From assembly GCA_022484595.1 (NCBI GenBank), contig JAKVLB010000003.1, positions 1 to 64,000 on the forward strand: DNA of 64,000 nt, written 5' to 3'. The DNA is from Mageeibacillus sp. (GTDB lineage Bacteria; Bacillota; Clostridia; Saccharofermentanales; Saccharofermentanaceae). The position numbers and the translations under genes were made by a program. The notes beneath the pieces were generated by a model. It was not told the DNA's origin, did no database searches, and saw only the letters and a program-made list of their open reading frames with translations. Shown here piece by piece: positions 1-8,462 of this stretch (position 1 is the stretch's first letter; every line of letters starts with the position of its first letter).

Positions 1-945
1 AGAGGCATCCTTAAGCTCGGCACAGATATAGTAAGTACCGGCTGTCGGGAATGTCACGGTTGCCGCCAGTGAATTCCCGCTGTTTGAATCATAATTTGAA
101 TATACGGCATCTGAGTTTCCGGTTGAGTGAGAATTCCATGAATCCGTCCACCACCAGAGATGTAATCCCGATGCGGACAAGTCGCTAACAGTCTGTCCAT
201 CAGACTTTACAGTGGCAGACAGATCAACAGACTGGCCCGGTGCAACCGTCGCTTCCGTCTTGTTCAACGACAGCGAGTACCCTTTCTCCTCGGAAGAACT
301 GTCTGTAACCGTTACCGTAACATATACAGGATCGACTACATCAGAAGAGGCATCCTTAAGCTCGGCACAGATATAGTAAGTACCGGCTGTCGGGAATGTC
401 ACGGTTGCCGCCAGTGAATTCCCGCTGTTTGAATCATAATTTGAATATACGGCATCTGAGTTTCCGGTTGAATGAGAATTCCATGAATCCGTCCACCACC
501 AGAGATGTAATCCCGATGCGGACAAGTCGCTCACAGTCTGTCCATCAGACTTTACAGTGGCAGACAGATCAACAGACTGGCCCGGTGCAACCGTCGCTTC
601 CGTCTTGTTCAACGACAGCGAGTACCCTTCCTCCTCGGAAGAACTGTCTGTAACCGTTACCGTAACATATACAGGATCGACTACATCAGAAGAGGCATCC
701 TTAAGCTCGGCACAGATATAGTAAGTACCGGCTGTCGGGAATGTCACGGTTGCCGCCAGTGAATTCCCGCTGTTTGAATCATAATTTGAATATACGGCAT
801 CTGAGTTTCCGGTTGAATGAGAATTCCATGAATCCGTCCACCACCAGAGATGTAATCCCGATGCGGACAAGTCGCTTACAGTCTGTCCATCAGACTTTAC
901 AGTGGCGGACAGATCAACAGACTGGCCCGGTGCAACCGTCGCTTC
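1..945 (-). repeat. Tandem 345-bp coding repeats
   Basis: Units begin at 1, 346 and 691, an exact 345-base period (115 codons). The copies differ at only a few positions, for example tcgctaac / tcgctcac / tcgcttac. The third unit diverges near 945, where the unique N-terminal module begins. The array continues past the left edge, so the total copy number is unknown. The low divergence suggests recent duplication or continuing homogenisation. Confidence 0.95.
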
Positions 946-1380
946 TGTCTGGGAGAGCTTTAGGCTATATCCCTCAGATGAAGCCTCCGAAACCGTTATC
1001 TTGGGATATACCTCAGTCAATGTCGACCAGTCTGAGGTTGACATAAGTTTTAGTCTAAGGTTTATGTCTCCACTCGAAGAAAATGTTGCGGAATTTGCCA
1101 AGCCTTCTGATGAATCAAGGGCGCAGTCTCCGGTAGTATTCCACCAGTACAACGCAAGACCGCTGCCTGCAAGATCTGTAACCTGAGTTCCGTCAATTTT
1201 TACCGTTGCTGTAAACTCGGTTTTTTCACCAACCGTTGCTACCGCAGTGTTCAATGATATCTCATAGACCGAGTCAGCACTGACTTCAAAATGCAGACCC
1301 GGTACGCCTGCGGCAATACCCATAATGAGTACGAACACAGTCACAATTGAAATAACCTTTCTTGAGAATAATCGAATCAT
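1..1380 (-). CDS. Secreted repeat protein, partial (C-terminus beyond window)
   Basis: The frame is open from an ATG at 1380 down to base 1 (460 codons) with no stop, so the 3' end lies outside. An AGAGG ribosome site sits 8 bases before the ATG. The N-terminus is a signal peptide (MIRLFSRKV followed by a hydrophobic stretch ending near AAGVPG). A diverged first module (about residues 35-140) is followed by repeats of 115 residues that are nearly identical. Each repeat carries a GLHLWWW motif, a Tyr/Asn/Ser-rich stretch and a TAGTYYICAELKD motif, with a Ser/Glu linker between units. The pattern resembles extracellular Ig-like or carbohydrate-binding beta-sandwich modules. That fold is inferred; binding to a polymer or surface adhesion is possible, but no function is proven. 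Confidence 0.8.
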   Translation of the reverse strand, partial: MIRLFSRKVISIVTVFVLIMGIAAGVPGLHFEVSADSVYEISLNTAVATVGEKTEFTATVKIDGTQVTDLAGSGLALYWWNTTGDCALDSSEGLANSATFSSSGDINLRLKLMSTSDWSTLTEVYPKITVSEASSEGYSLKLSQTEATVAPGQSVDLSATVKSDGQTVSDLSASGLHLWWWTDSWNSHSTGNSDAVYSNYDSNSGNSLAATVTFPTAGTYYICAELKDASSDVVDPVYVTVTVTDSSSEEEGYSLSLNKTEATVAPGQSVDLSATVKSDGQTVSDLSASGLHLWWWTDSWNSHSTGNSDAVYSNYDSNSGNSLAATVTFPTAGTYYICAELKDASSDVVDPVYVTVTVTDSSSEEKGYSLSLNKTEATVAPGQSVDLSATVKSDGQTVSDLSASGLHLWWWTDSWNSHSTGNSDAVYSNYDSNSGNSLAATVTFPTAGTYYICAELKDAS

Positions 1381-1410
1381 AAAACCAACCTCTGATATAG
1401 TGATCTATTC

Positions 1411-1438
1411 TGTTGCATAGCGCAAAACAATTGCGCAA
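1411..1438 (-). promoter_or_regulatory. 5' UTR hairpin of the repeat-protein gene
   Basis: Read on the minus strand, GTTGCGCAA and TTGCGCTATGCAAC form a nested inverted repeat (inner GCGCAA/TTGCGC, outer GTT/AAC) between the inferred transcription start and the ATG at 1380. The palindrome TGCGCA occurs again twice in tandem near 1554-1566. It could affect mRNA stability or bind a protein; the role is unknown. Confidence 0.4.
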
Positions 1439-1457
1439 CCGCTTGTTCTTTAAAAAT

Positions 1458-1487
1458 AGAATAAACCGTTCACGGTTTGTTTATCAA
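1458..1487 (-). promoter_or_regulatory. Promoter with inverted repeat in the spacer
   Basis: On the minus strand there is TTGATA (1487-1482), an 18-base spacer, then TATTCT (1463-1458). The perfect inverted repeat AAACCGT-GA-ACGGTTT (1463-1478) fills almost all of the spacer. An operator in this place suits a repressor or a MerR-like spacer-binding activator. No regulator gene is adjacent. Confidence 0.6.
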
Positions 1488-1575
1488 TCGGCGAAAATAA
1501 TTAAAATTCAAAGATGATTTCGGCTAAATGCACAAAATATTCAGAGTAATTGTTGCGCATTGCGCACATTTTAAA

Positions 1576-1593
1576 CATAAAAGGCCGATTCGG
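1576..1593 (-). terminator. Weak intrinsic terminator-like hairpin
   Basis: Just after the stop at 1597, the minus strand reads GCCGAATCGGC followed by CTTTTATGTTT. The stem is only four to five base pairs with a broken T-run, so this is a tentative terminator for the operon that ends with the large surface protein. Confidence 0.3.
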
Positions 1594-1596
1594 CTG

Positions 1597-4500
1597 TCAG
1601 TCAGAGATATTTACAATAATAAACTCACCCGGCTGAAGCGTATATCGCATGGATCTTATGGCGAATCTTCTCGTTGTAAGCAGTTCTCCGTCAGAAGAAT
1701 AACGCATCACTGAACCTATATCTCCGTGATATTTTGATGAACTGATAAGAAAATTCTGCTGCTGTTCTGAAGGATTGGAAATAAGCATGCAGGCACCTTT
1801 AGGAGCAGTATATGCAGACCATGTAAGACTGCCGGCAAGATTCTCGCTGCTCTGTGAAGAAGCAGGATCAAGCGGTTCTCCGGCTTCGATGTAAAGTTCC
1901 TCATTTAGTGACAGATCGTTGATCTCCTTCATCAGTGACAAAAGATTCCGCATAAAATCCGGATTTGCAAAAACAGCATCAGTTGTATAACCGGAAGGAA
2001 CAAAAGAGGCGTCAGCATCAAACATGTATTCACTGATAAAGTCGGCATTTGAAGACAGAATCATAGAAAGAATCTCACCGGAGTTCATGGTATCCGGGCA
2101 TGAAATGCTGCTCAGATACTCGCCGCTGCCTGCTCCCGAAGCAATATGCGGTACATCATATCTCAGATTTTCCAAAGATGAATCCAGACTGCGGACAAAG
2201 TCACCGGCAGACTCACCACTCTGCAAATCAAAACTGATAGAATGATTGTCTGCGCCTGAAATCATTGTTTTGCCTTCGTATTTCATTCCGTCAATAAACG
2301 TCACCTTATCTCTTATATCCGAATAGTATCCTGACTGTTCAAACATAGCTATCACGCAATCAACGTAGGCCGCCTTTGCCGTATCACTGTCAAAGCAGTT
2401 GTCGTCATCATTGATTTCGATGGTTATTCTGTCAAACTGTCTGCACCACGGCAAAGCCGTGCCGTTGTCGATTCTGCGGCCTCCGTACCCGGAAGACACT
2501 GAACCGCAAAGATATTCAAGAAAATCATCAACATCGGATTGGGACATATAAGGTCCTATAACAAACCACGGTTGTGAATTGCATTTGCTGACAAGTCTTA
2601 AGCTGTCTTCAAGCGAAGTGCAGCAGGACTCCGTTTTGTCAGAAGATAAACAGCCGGGACAAACAGAGTCTTCACTTACGGAGTAGAATCCCGTCTTTGA
2701 GAACCCGCTGTCACCCATTGACAGATTGTTGAGTCTGACAGTCGCAGGCGCGCCGGAAGCAAGCTTCTCTGTGTAAGTATCAGGAATCCCGGCACCGGCA
2801 CATACGTCAGGGCCAAGATAGATATCATCAATAAGGTAAGTACCTGTTCCGTTGAAAGATATACAAAGTCGGACACTGTCATCTCCGGTCATAATATCCG
2901 TAACAGCGAAAACAAAAGAATACTCCTGAAAGCTCGATCCGATATTATCCATGGTAAAGCCTTCAGTACCGAATGTATCACCCTGAATCCACGCCGTAAG
3001 GCTGCCACCAGAGCTGTAGCTCATGGCAGACAGATCCAGTCGGTAAAAAGTGTCTGTTGAAAAATTATCTGCCGAGGTTCCGGTAAGCTTCTGTGACAAA
3101 ACATGATCTCCGTCACCGTTTCCCGCAAGTCTCGCACATGAACCGCTGCCGTCAGAATTTTCAACAGATGTAACGTCAGTATCAGCTCCGCTGATATCCC
3201 AGTTCCCGTATTCAGACGCTATCCAGCCGTCATAACCGGTATCTGTCGCCGCCTCTACAGACGGCACCTGGCCGGTTACGATGCACATATCACCTTCGAT
3301 AACAGAATCCGACTCAATATCACCTTGAACGGAAAGCTCTGAAAGTATACTTGCGCTGTACAGTTTGCCTGAATTCTGGTAAATCAGCTGCCCGTCCTTA
3401 ATGCGGAAAATCCTGTCTATATGTGTATCGTCTGAACTGAACGGAGTAATCTCATCCTTGGCTTCATCTATACAGTAGCTGCTTCCGCCGCTGTCCGTCG
3501 CTATTATTCTTCCTTCGCCGTCAGCTTCCGCTGATAACGGACATATACCGTCATCACTGCAGCAATGAAGCACAGTAATCTCTATATCCGGTTCATATTC
3601 AACCGCATAAATTGTTCCGTCGTCATACAGAACACAGAACTCATTGCCATATCCGGTTATATCCGAAACAATGGCAGATGTCGCAAACGCATCACTTACA
3701 TCTTCAAACACCAGACCGTTTGAAGAGTAATACAGCTTTCCTGAAGCCGTCGACGCCAGAAATCCGGAACTGCAGCATCCAAAATTGCTTATGCCGGAGT
3801 TGTCCGGGATCTGCGAATGAGCCGCTACACCGCCTGATACCGCGAACACTGTGCCGTCAGAATAAGCCGCCGCAAAGCAGTCTCCCGTCGACGCTGTCAT
3901 AGGTCTTACATCCTGAACCGGGTAATCTCCAGCCAAAGTAATCTGAGTAAAATTTCTGCCATCCGTTGAAGAGTAGAATTTCCCTCCGATTGTAACCGCA
4001 TACACTGCATCGTCAGTCGCGGATATTCCGACAATCTCGTCGCCTTCCGGCTCAAATGAAGTGCTCTGTCTGTCTGACGCAATATCGCACAGCAGTTTTC
4101 CATCCGAAGTCAGTGCCATTACCGAGTTCTGAAAAATCAAAGCATCCGTCAGACTGCCGTCACTCCACAGTCCGGGCGAGTCTTCTATAAGACTCTCAGC
4201 TCCGATTCTGGCGGGACTGTATCCTGTAACAACTCCTGAATAACTTTCACTCATAATCCCTGAGCTGTCTATTGACATCACTCTGACTTCATCACCTGCG
4301 ACAGAATCACTGTCATATCCTGCGTTCTCGAATGCATCAGGCTCGAAAAAAAGTGCGTTCTTTTCGCATGCTTCAACAACAAAGCTGTCGCTTGACGACT
4401 GTTTCTCAAATGATGCGTTAGAAATCAGATTTACATTGGGAACGGCATCAAGATTTACACCTATTCCGCCATATCTGTTTCCTGCATCTTTGTCCGTTGC

Positions 4501-4653
4501 TCCCAAAGTAACAAGTGCCGATTTGTAGCTGAATATACCGACCGCCGCCAGAAGCACAAGTGCGGCAAACAGCACCAGCGCGACAACAAGGGCCATGGCC
4601 CTGTATCTTTTCTTGCGTACATCTCCGAATCTGAATAACTCAAGTCTGTTCAT
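1597..4653 (-). CDS. Large membrane-anchored extracellular protein with propeller-like and glycosidase-like regions
   Basis: The chosen ATG at 4653 has AAGGGG upstream and overlaps the CPBP stop by 14 bases, giving 1018 residues; an in-frame ATG at 4707 lies deep inside the upstream gene. One transmembrane helix (about residues 19-41) follows a basic cytoplasmic end, so most of the protein is outside the cell. Residues about 155-430 contain recurring DGT-VFAV, GKLYYSSNG and GKFYSSTDG strands, as in beta-propellers. Residues about 470-620 look like a carbohydrate-binding sandwich ending in YLIDDIYLGPD. The rest resembles a GH51-type barrel and C-terminal sandwich, but EINDDD stands where such enzymes have E-x-N-E, so catalysis is doubtful. 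The fold assignments are inferred by eye. Confidence 0.75.
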   Translation of the reverse strand: MNRLELFRFGDVRKKRYRAMALVVALVLFAALVLLAAVGIFSYKSALVTLGATDKDAGNRYGGIGVNLDAVPNVNLISNASFEKQSSSDSFVVEACEKNALFFEPDAFENAGYDSDSVAGDEVRVMSIDSSGIMSESYSGVVTGYSPARIGAESLIEDSPGLWSDGSLTDALIFQNSVMALTSDGKLLCDIASDRQSTSFEPEGDEIVGISATDDAVYAVTIGGKFYSSTDGRNFTQITLAGDYPVQDVRPMTASTGDCFAAAYSDGTVFAVSGGVAAHSQIPDNSGISNFGCCSSGFLASTASGKLYYSSNGLVFEDVSDAFATSAIVSDITGYGNEFCVLYDDGTIYAVEYEPDIEITVLHCCSDDGICPLSAEADGEGRIIATDSGGSSYCIDEAKDEITPFSSDDTHIDRIFRIKDGQLIYQNSGKLYSASILSELSVQGDIESDSVIEGDMCIVTGQVPSVEAATDTGYDGWIASEYGNWDISGADTDVTSVENSDGSGSCARLAGNGDGDHVLSQKLTGTSADNFSTDTFYRLDLSAMSYSSGGSLTAWIQGDTFGTEGFTMDNIGSSFQEYSFVFAVTDIMTGDDSVRLCISFNGTGTYLIDDIYLGPDVCAGAGIPDTYTEKLASGAPATVRLNNLSMGDSGFSKTGFYSVSEDSVCPGCLSSDKTESCCTSLEDSLRLVSKCNSQPWFVIGPYMSQSDVDDFLEYLCGSVSSGYGGRRIDNGTALPWCRQFDRITIEINDDDNCFDSDTAKAAYVDCVIAMFEQSGYYSDIRDKVTFIDGMKYEGKTMISGADNHSISFDLQSGESAGDFVRSLDSSLENLRYDVPHIASGAGSGEYLSSISCPDTMNSGEILSMILSSNADFISEYMFDADASFVPSGYTTDAVFANPDFMRNLLSLMKEINDLSLNEELYIEAGEPLDPASSQSSENLAGSLTWSAYTAPKGACMLISNPSEQQQNFLISSSKYHGDIGSVMRYSSDGELLTTRRFAIRSMRYTLQPGEFIIVNISD

Positions 4654-5530
4654 CGATACGGGGTGCCCCTTGTTTTCTTTGCCGTGAAATCCTGATGAGC
4701 GCGACAAACGCTATGACAGCAGGTACCATCATTGCTATCATCACAAAAGTAACATTGCGCGAAATTGCATCTGCCGTCTGTGCAGGTATACCGAGATAAT
4801 CGCTGTAGATAATATAATGCAGTGACGAACCGAAAAAGTTGAATACAGAATGAACAACAACCGCTGCCCAGAGGCTCTTCGTATAGTAATAGCAGCATGT
4901 GATCACAAGTCCGCAGACAAAGGCATATCCTATGTGAACAGACAGCCCGTGCATTGCGCCAAAAACTACGGATGCAAGGAAAACCGCAACACCCGGCTTA
5001 AAACCTTTCTCCAGCTCGCCGAATACGGCGCCTCTAAAAATCAATTCCTCTCTTACAGGAATCAGGATAAACATTGAGAGCGTATATAAGACATTATCCC
5101 ATACCGGAACTTTTACGGAATCTACATCGGCATATCTGTCAACAGACTGCGAGTAATCCTTGATTGCGTTCTTAAGTGATTCAAAGTAATCGGATATCAT
5201 TCCGGCAATGCTTAAATAGGTATCCACAAATCCGAGAAGTCCCAGCGCCACAACAATAATCAGGCACAGTTCAAGTGCGGACAGACGTCTTGTCTTTATT
5301 ATTTTACTGCCGCCGCGCCCTGACAGAATATTATAAACAGCAAAAATAATAATCGTGGCAACGGCCGATAATGTCGTACACAGTCCGTTATAAACATCGG
5401 TATCTATCCCCGATATATCGAAAATAAAGTACACAATGAAGTCTGAGAAAATAAACAGACACAAAGCAATTGCGGCACGGAAAACCGATAAAGCACCGCC
5501 TGCAACCTTGCTGAGCTTACTTCTATCCAT
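4640..5530 (-). CDS. CPBP (CAAX/Abi) family intramembrane metalloprotease
   Basis: This is a 296-residue protein with about eight hydrophobic segments. It carries the EExxxR motif (EELIFRG), followed by HGLSVHIGYAF and HSVFNFF, which supply the conserved histidines of the CPBP glutamic/metallo-type membrane proteases. The ATG overlaps the upstream stop by one base (TAATG), so translation is probably coupled. Its substrate is unknown. Family members act in protein processing, bacteriocin immunity or cell-envelope maintenance. The downstream partner is a large membrane-anchored surface protein, which could be a client, but that is only inference. Confidence 0.85.
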   Translation of the reverse strand: MDRSKLSKVAGGALSVFRAAIALCLFIFSDFIVYFIFDISGIDTDVYNGLCTTLSAVATIIIFAVYNILSGRGGSKIIKTRRLSALELCLIIVVALGLLGFVDTYLSIAGMISDYFESLKNAIKDYSQSVDRYADVDSVKVPVWDNVLYTLSMFILIPVREELIFRGAVFGELEKGFKPGVAVFLASVVFGAMHGLSVHIGYAFVCGLVITCCYYYTKSLWAAVVVHSVFNFFGSSLHYIIYSDYLGIPAQTADAISRNVTFVMIAMMVPAVIAFVALIRISRQRKQGAPRIDEQT

Positions 5531-5949
5531 TACTCGCCGCCCTGGGAAACGCCGCTTCGGCTTTGTAAATCAGGTGTTTCCGAACCGTAGTAGCGCCTCA
5601 TGAAATAGACAAATGCCAGTTCAAGCTCCGAATCGTCCTTGATGGAGTAGAACAGCTGCTCACCGTTCTTTGAATACTCCGTTCTCATAATGACAAGCTC
5701 CGGATTCTCATGATTGCCGTCATCAGGCACATAATTATGCATAACGATATATTCCTTCTTCATAAGGAGGAAAGTATCAATAACCGAGAGGTAATAGTCC
5801 TTGTGATTATACGGATCCCTTATCACCACAAGCTCGTCATCTTTGCTGTTGCGAAGATGTTCTCCGGCGAGCTTGGCTCTGCGGTCTGCCTGCAATGCAA
5901 GCTTCTTCCTGAATCCGGCCGGTTTGCCTTTACTCGTCTGATTCTTCAT
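5530..5949 (-). CDS. DUF1292-like protein
   Basis: An open frame extends back to 6021, but the start is better placed at the ATG pair at 5952/5949. That gives about 139 residues and a 20-base overlap with the upstream DUF1292 gene. After a basic N-terminus (KGKPAGFRKK), the central part reads like a second DUF1292 domain: LVVIRDPYNHKDYYL, then ELVIMRTEYSKNGEQLF and SELELAFVYFMRRYYG. It therefore looks like a diverged neighbour or duplicate of the preceding gene. No enzymatic motif is visible and the function is unknown. It lies in the ireB-ruvX operon and its stop overlaps the CPBP start. Confidence 0.65.
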   Translation of the reverse strand: MKNQTSKGKPAGFRKKLALQADRRAKLAGEHLRNSKDDELVVIRDPYNHKDYYLSVIDTFLLMKKEYIVMHNYVPDDGNHENPELVIMRTEYSKNGEQLFYSIKDDSELELAFVYFMRRYYGSETPDLQSRSGVSQGGE

Positions 5950-6274
5950 CATCGTCGCCGTAGAGTTCTTCGCAAAGTTTATCGTAATAATCGTAAACTT
6001 TGTCAACTTCTTCCTCGGCAATAGTCATAAGCATGGAATCTCCGTCCTTGTCGACCGTCTCCATGATGATTGACTCATAATCGTACTCGGGATCATCGGT
6101 AGGCTTAAGCAGAACACAATAGTTCTTGCCTTCAAATTCAAAGGTATCGTCAAGAATAAAATCAATCTTCTCTCCGGTCTCCTCATCTTCCAGAGTAATC
6201 TTACGATCCTCCTCGTCAAGATCAAGCATATTGTCAAGCAATTCGTCATTTGAATTCTCAAATTTGTCACTCAT
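5930..6274 (-). CDS. DUF1292 family protein (YrzB-like)
   Basis: This 114-residue, very acidic protein has the DUF1292 core ITLEDEETGEKIDF, FEFEGKNYCVLL and YDYYDKLCEELYG. The start at 6274 has a good site (AAGGAGA). In Firmicutes, a DUF1292 gene commonly follows ireB and ruvX, as it does here. The family role is not established. The strongly acidic tail (GDDDEESDE) overlaps the start of the next gene. Confidence 0.85.
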   Translation of the reverse strand: MSDKFENSNDELLDNMLDLDEEDRKITLEDEETGEKIDFILDDTFEFEGKNYCVLLKPTDDPEYDYESIIMETVDKDGDSMLMTIAEEEVDKVYDYYDKLCEELYGDDDEESDE

Positions 6275-6316
6275 AAAAGTATCTCCTTAATTTCCGTGAT
6301 GATTGATTATAGCATA

Positions 6317-6754
6317 CTAATTTCTCTTGATGCTGTCGAGATACTCCTGAAGGATAATCTCTGCCGCTACCTGGTCAATAACCTTCTTCTGCTTCTTAGC
6401 GTTGATATTACACTCGTGAAGATACTGAGACGCAATAACCGTAGTGAAACGCTCATCCCTGAATACCGGAGCAATAGCACACCTCTCTTGAAGCTGTCCC
6501 GCAAACACTTCAGCCTTGCACTCTGTCTCAGACTTTGTACCGTCTGTTCTTGACGGCTTGCCGAAAACCAGTGCTATAACATTCATCTCTTTAATAATAT
6601 CGCATATTCTGTTCAGTGCCCATTCAGGATCCGTGCCGTTCCAGTTTACCGTCTCATAACCCGTAGCAAGAATTCTGCTCTCATCTGACAGTGCTATTCC
6701 TATGTGTCTCGTACCGAAATCCACACCCATGACTCTGCCTTTAAGCTGCCCCAT
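6317..6754 (-). CDS. ruvX: RuvX / YqgF-type Holliday junction resolvase homologue
   Basis: The ATG at 6754 has GGAGG five bases upstream, giving 145 residues; an upstream in-frame ATG at 6808 would only add the terminator sequence. The RNase H-like fold is marked by GVDFGTRHIGIALSD (first catalytic Asp), ALVFGKPSRTDGT and FRDERFTTVIA, the family's conserved blocks. YqgF proteins process the 5' end of pre-16S rRNA in E. coli and act as resolvases elsewhere; which role applies here is not shown. It lies between ireB and the DUF1292 gene. Confidence 0.92.
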   Translation of the reverse strand: MGQLKGRVMGVDFGTRHIGIALSDESRILATGYETVNWNGTDPEWALNRICDIIKEMNVIALVFGKPSRTDGTKSETECKAEVFAGQLQERCAIAPVFRDERFTTVIASQYLHECNINAKKQKKVIDQVAAEIILQEYLDSIKRN

Positions 6755-6769
6755 AATAACCTCCGGAAT

Positions 6770-6800
6770 AAAAAAGAAAAACGGCGTAAATACCGCCGTT
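6770..6800 (-). terminator. Intrinsic terminator or attenuator between ireB and ruvX
   Basis: The minus strand reads AACGGCG-GTATTTA-CGCCGTT followed by TTTTTCTTTTTT. The T-run ends only a few bases before the ruvX ribosome site (6760-6764). It should reduce transcription of ruvX and the genes after it relative to ireB. Confidence 0.75.
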
Positions 6801-6820
6801 CCTGCCAAACAAAACGAGAA

Positions 6821-7072
6821 TCAGAGTCTTGAACAATAATCGCTCAGAATAACCTCGAGAAGCTCGTCTCTGTCTATTCTTCTGATAAGACCGCGAGCAC
6901 CCTTGTAATTTGTAATATACGTCGGATCACCGGAGATAAAATAACCTACAAGTTGATTTATGGGATTATATCCCTTCTCCTTGAGCGCATTGAGCACATA
7001 AGTCATAAGTGCCTGAACATCAGCCGTCCTGTCGCCCGATAGATTAAATTTTGCTGTATTGCTGTTATCCAA
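6821..7072 (-). CDS. ireB: IreB family regulatory protein (UPF0297)
   Basis: This 83-residue protein matches the whole length of the IreB/UPF0297 family: NAEV-like start (TADVQALMTYVLNALKEKGYN), NQLVGYFISGDPTYIT and ARGLIRRIDRDELLEVIL. In enterococci, IreB is a small dimer phosphorylated by the PASTA kinase IreK that affects cephalosporin tolerance. Its position before ruvX is the normal Firmicutes arrangement. The 82-base AT-rich gap upstream (7073-7154) probably holds its promoter, but I could not pick a convincing pair of boxes. Confidence 0.92.
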   Translation of the reverse strand: MDNSNTAKFNLSGDRTADVQALMTYVLNALKEKGYNPINQLVGYFISGDPTYITNYKGARGLIRRIDRDELLEVILSDYCSRL

Positions 7073-7154
7073 AACTTCCCTCCGTCGAAACTATCTTTCT
7101 TTGGGTTTAATTTTATCACACATATCTATGAATAATATTAAATATTTATCAAAA

Positions 7155-8462
7155 TTAAGATTCAATTATGCATGAAGCGCCTTCAGTCCCGACAATCGTA
7201 CCGGTAATGATATCTCCCGGCATTGCTTCACGTTTATTCCCGATATAAGTCCTGACATAATTCTCTGAATATCCTTCAGCTCTTCCGTCAGCATTATTAG
7301 CAGGTCTCTTCTCAACCAGCACCCTGACGGTTCTGCCGACCATTGCCGAAGCAAAATCAGAAGAGAGTCTCTCTGACAGTGCAATCATCTTCTGCGCGCG
7401 GGCGCGTCTGACACTCATGTCAAGCTGCGGCATTGATGCTGCCCTCGTACCCTCGCGCTCTGAATACGGGAAAACATGAATCTTTGAGAAAGCCATCCGC
7501 CCGGCAAAAGCATATGATTCAGCGAACTCTTTCTCACTTTCCTGTGGAAATCCTGTGATAATATCGGTAGTAAGTGACATTCCGGGAAACTCACGGCGCA
7601 AAAGTGATACACGCTCTTCATACTGCGCTGTATTGTACCTGCGGTTCATCCTTTCGAGCACAGTATCACTTCCGCTCTGAAGCGACAGATGGAAGTGCGG
7701 GCAAAGGTGACTTACTCCGGAAAGCCCTGATATAAAGGAATCTGTCATAGACATCGGTTCCAGTGAACCGAGCCTTATACGTTCGATACCCGGGATTCTG
7801 TCAATGTCGCCGATAAGCCCGAGAAGTGAAGAAATGTCCTCTCCGCGATCCCTGCCGTAAGAGCATAAATGAATACCTGAAATAATAATCTCTTTGAACC
7901 CTGATTCAGCAAGAAAATTCGCTTCTTCAAGGCAGGACTCCCTGCTGCGGCTTACGACGGAACCTCTTGCGAAAGGAATTACACAGTATGAGCAGAAGTT
8001 GCTGCACCCGTCTTCTATCTTCATGAACGCCCTTGTTCCTTCAGGCGACACAACACAGCCGTAGTCATGGTAGGTATCTGCCTTGGCAAGCGCTGGTCTG
8101 TTGTGCGAAGTCTTGCGGTTATGCTCGCCGTGCTCTGAAATAAATCTCTCAACGAGCTCCGGAACCCTGTTCTTGTCCTGCCTGCTTACAACGATGTCGG
8201 CGTCTACCGTACCCTGGGCGAGTTCTGACGAGCATCCCATTGAGACTATAACGGCAGAAGGGCTGACGCGCGCCATCCGTCTCAAGAGCTGTCGTGATTT
8301 GCGGTCAGCTTCCCCGGTAACAGAGCAGGTATTCACAATAATACAGTCGCTGTCTTCTGCGCGCTCCGCAATAATATGGCCTCTATCAAGAAACAGGCGC
8401 CTCACGGCGTCTGTTTCATATTGATTGACTCTGCATCCTAATGTGAGAAAAAATACCCTCAT
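7155..8462 (-). CDS. mtaB: tRNA t6A37 methylthiotransferase MtaB
   Basis: This 435-residue radical-SAM enzyme adds a methylthio group to t6A at position 37 of tRNAs reading ANN codons. The N-terminal UPF0004 domain starts LGCRVNQYETDA, the variant typical of MtaB, and supplies cluster cysteines (GCR, NTCSVT, GCSSE). The radical-SAM cluster motif is CSNFCSYC with VIPFARG. The TRAM domain forms the C-terminus (about residues 370-435). The ATG overlaps the aspS stop by one base (TAATG), so the gene is translated with aspS from the T-box-controlled transcript. Confidence 0.95.
   Translation of the reverse strand: MRVFFLTLGCRVNQYETDAVRRLFLDRGHIIAERAEDSDCIIVNTCSVTGEADRKSRQLLRRMARVSPSAVIVSMGCSSELAQGTVDADIVVSRQDKNRVPELVERFISEHGEHNRKTSHNRPALAKADTYHDYGCVVSPEGTRAFMKIEDGCSNFCSYCVIPFARGSVVSRSRESCLEEANFLAESGFKEIIISGIHLCSYGRDRGEDISSLLGLIGDIDRIPGIERIRLGSLEPMSMTDSFISGLSGVSHLCPHFHLSLQSGSDTVLERMNRRYNTAQYEERVSLLRREFPGMSLTTDIITGFPQESEKEFAESYAFAGRMAFSKIHVFPYSEREGTRAASMPQLDMSVRRARAQKMIALSERLSSDFASAMVGRTVRVLVEKRPANNADGRAEGYSENYVRTYIGNKREAMPGDIITGTIVGTEGASCIIES

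Noticed and set aside
1-945. Tandem repeats considered as a CRISPR array or insertion element
   Set aside because: The 345-base unit keeps one reading frame in a signal-peptide protein, and there are no short spacers, cas genes or transposase.
4654-4707. Upstream ATG for the large anchored protein
   Set aside because: It would overlap the CPBP gene by 68 bases. The ATG at 4653 has a good ribosome site and leads directly into the basic end and membrane helix.
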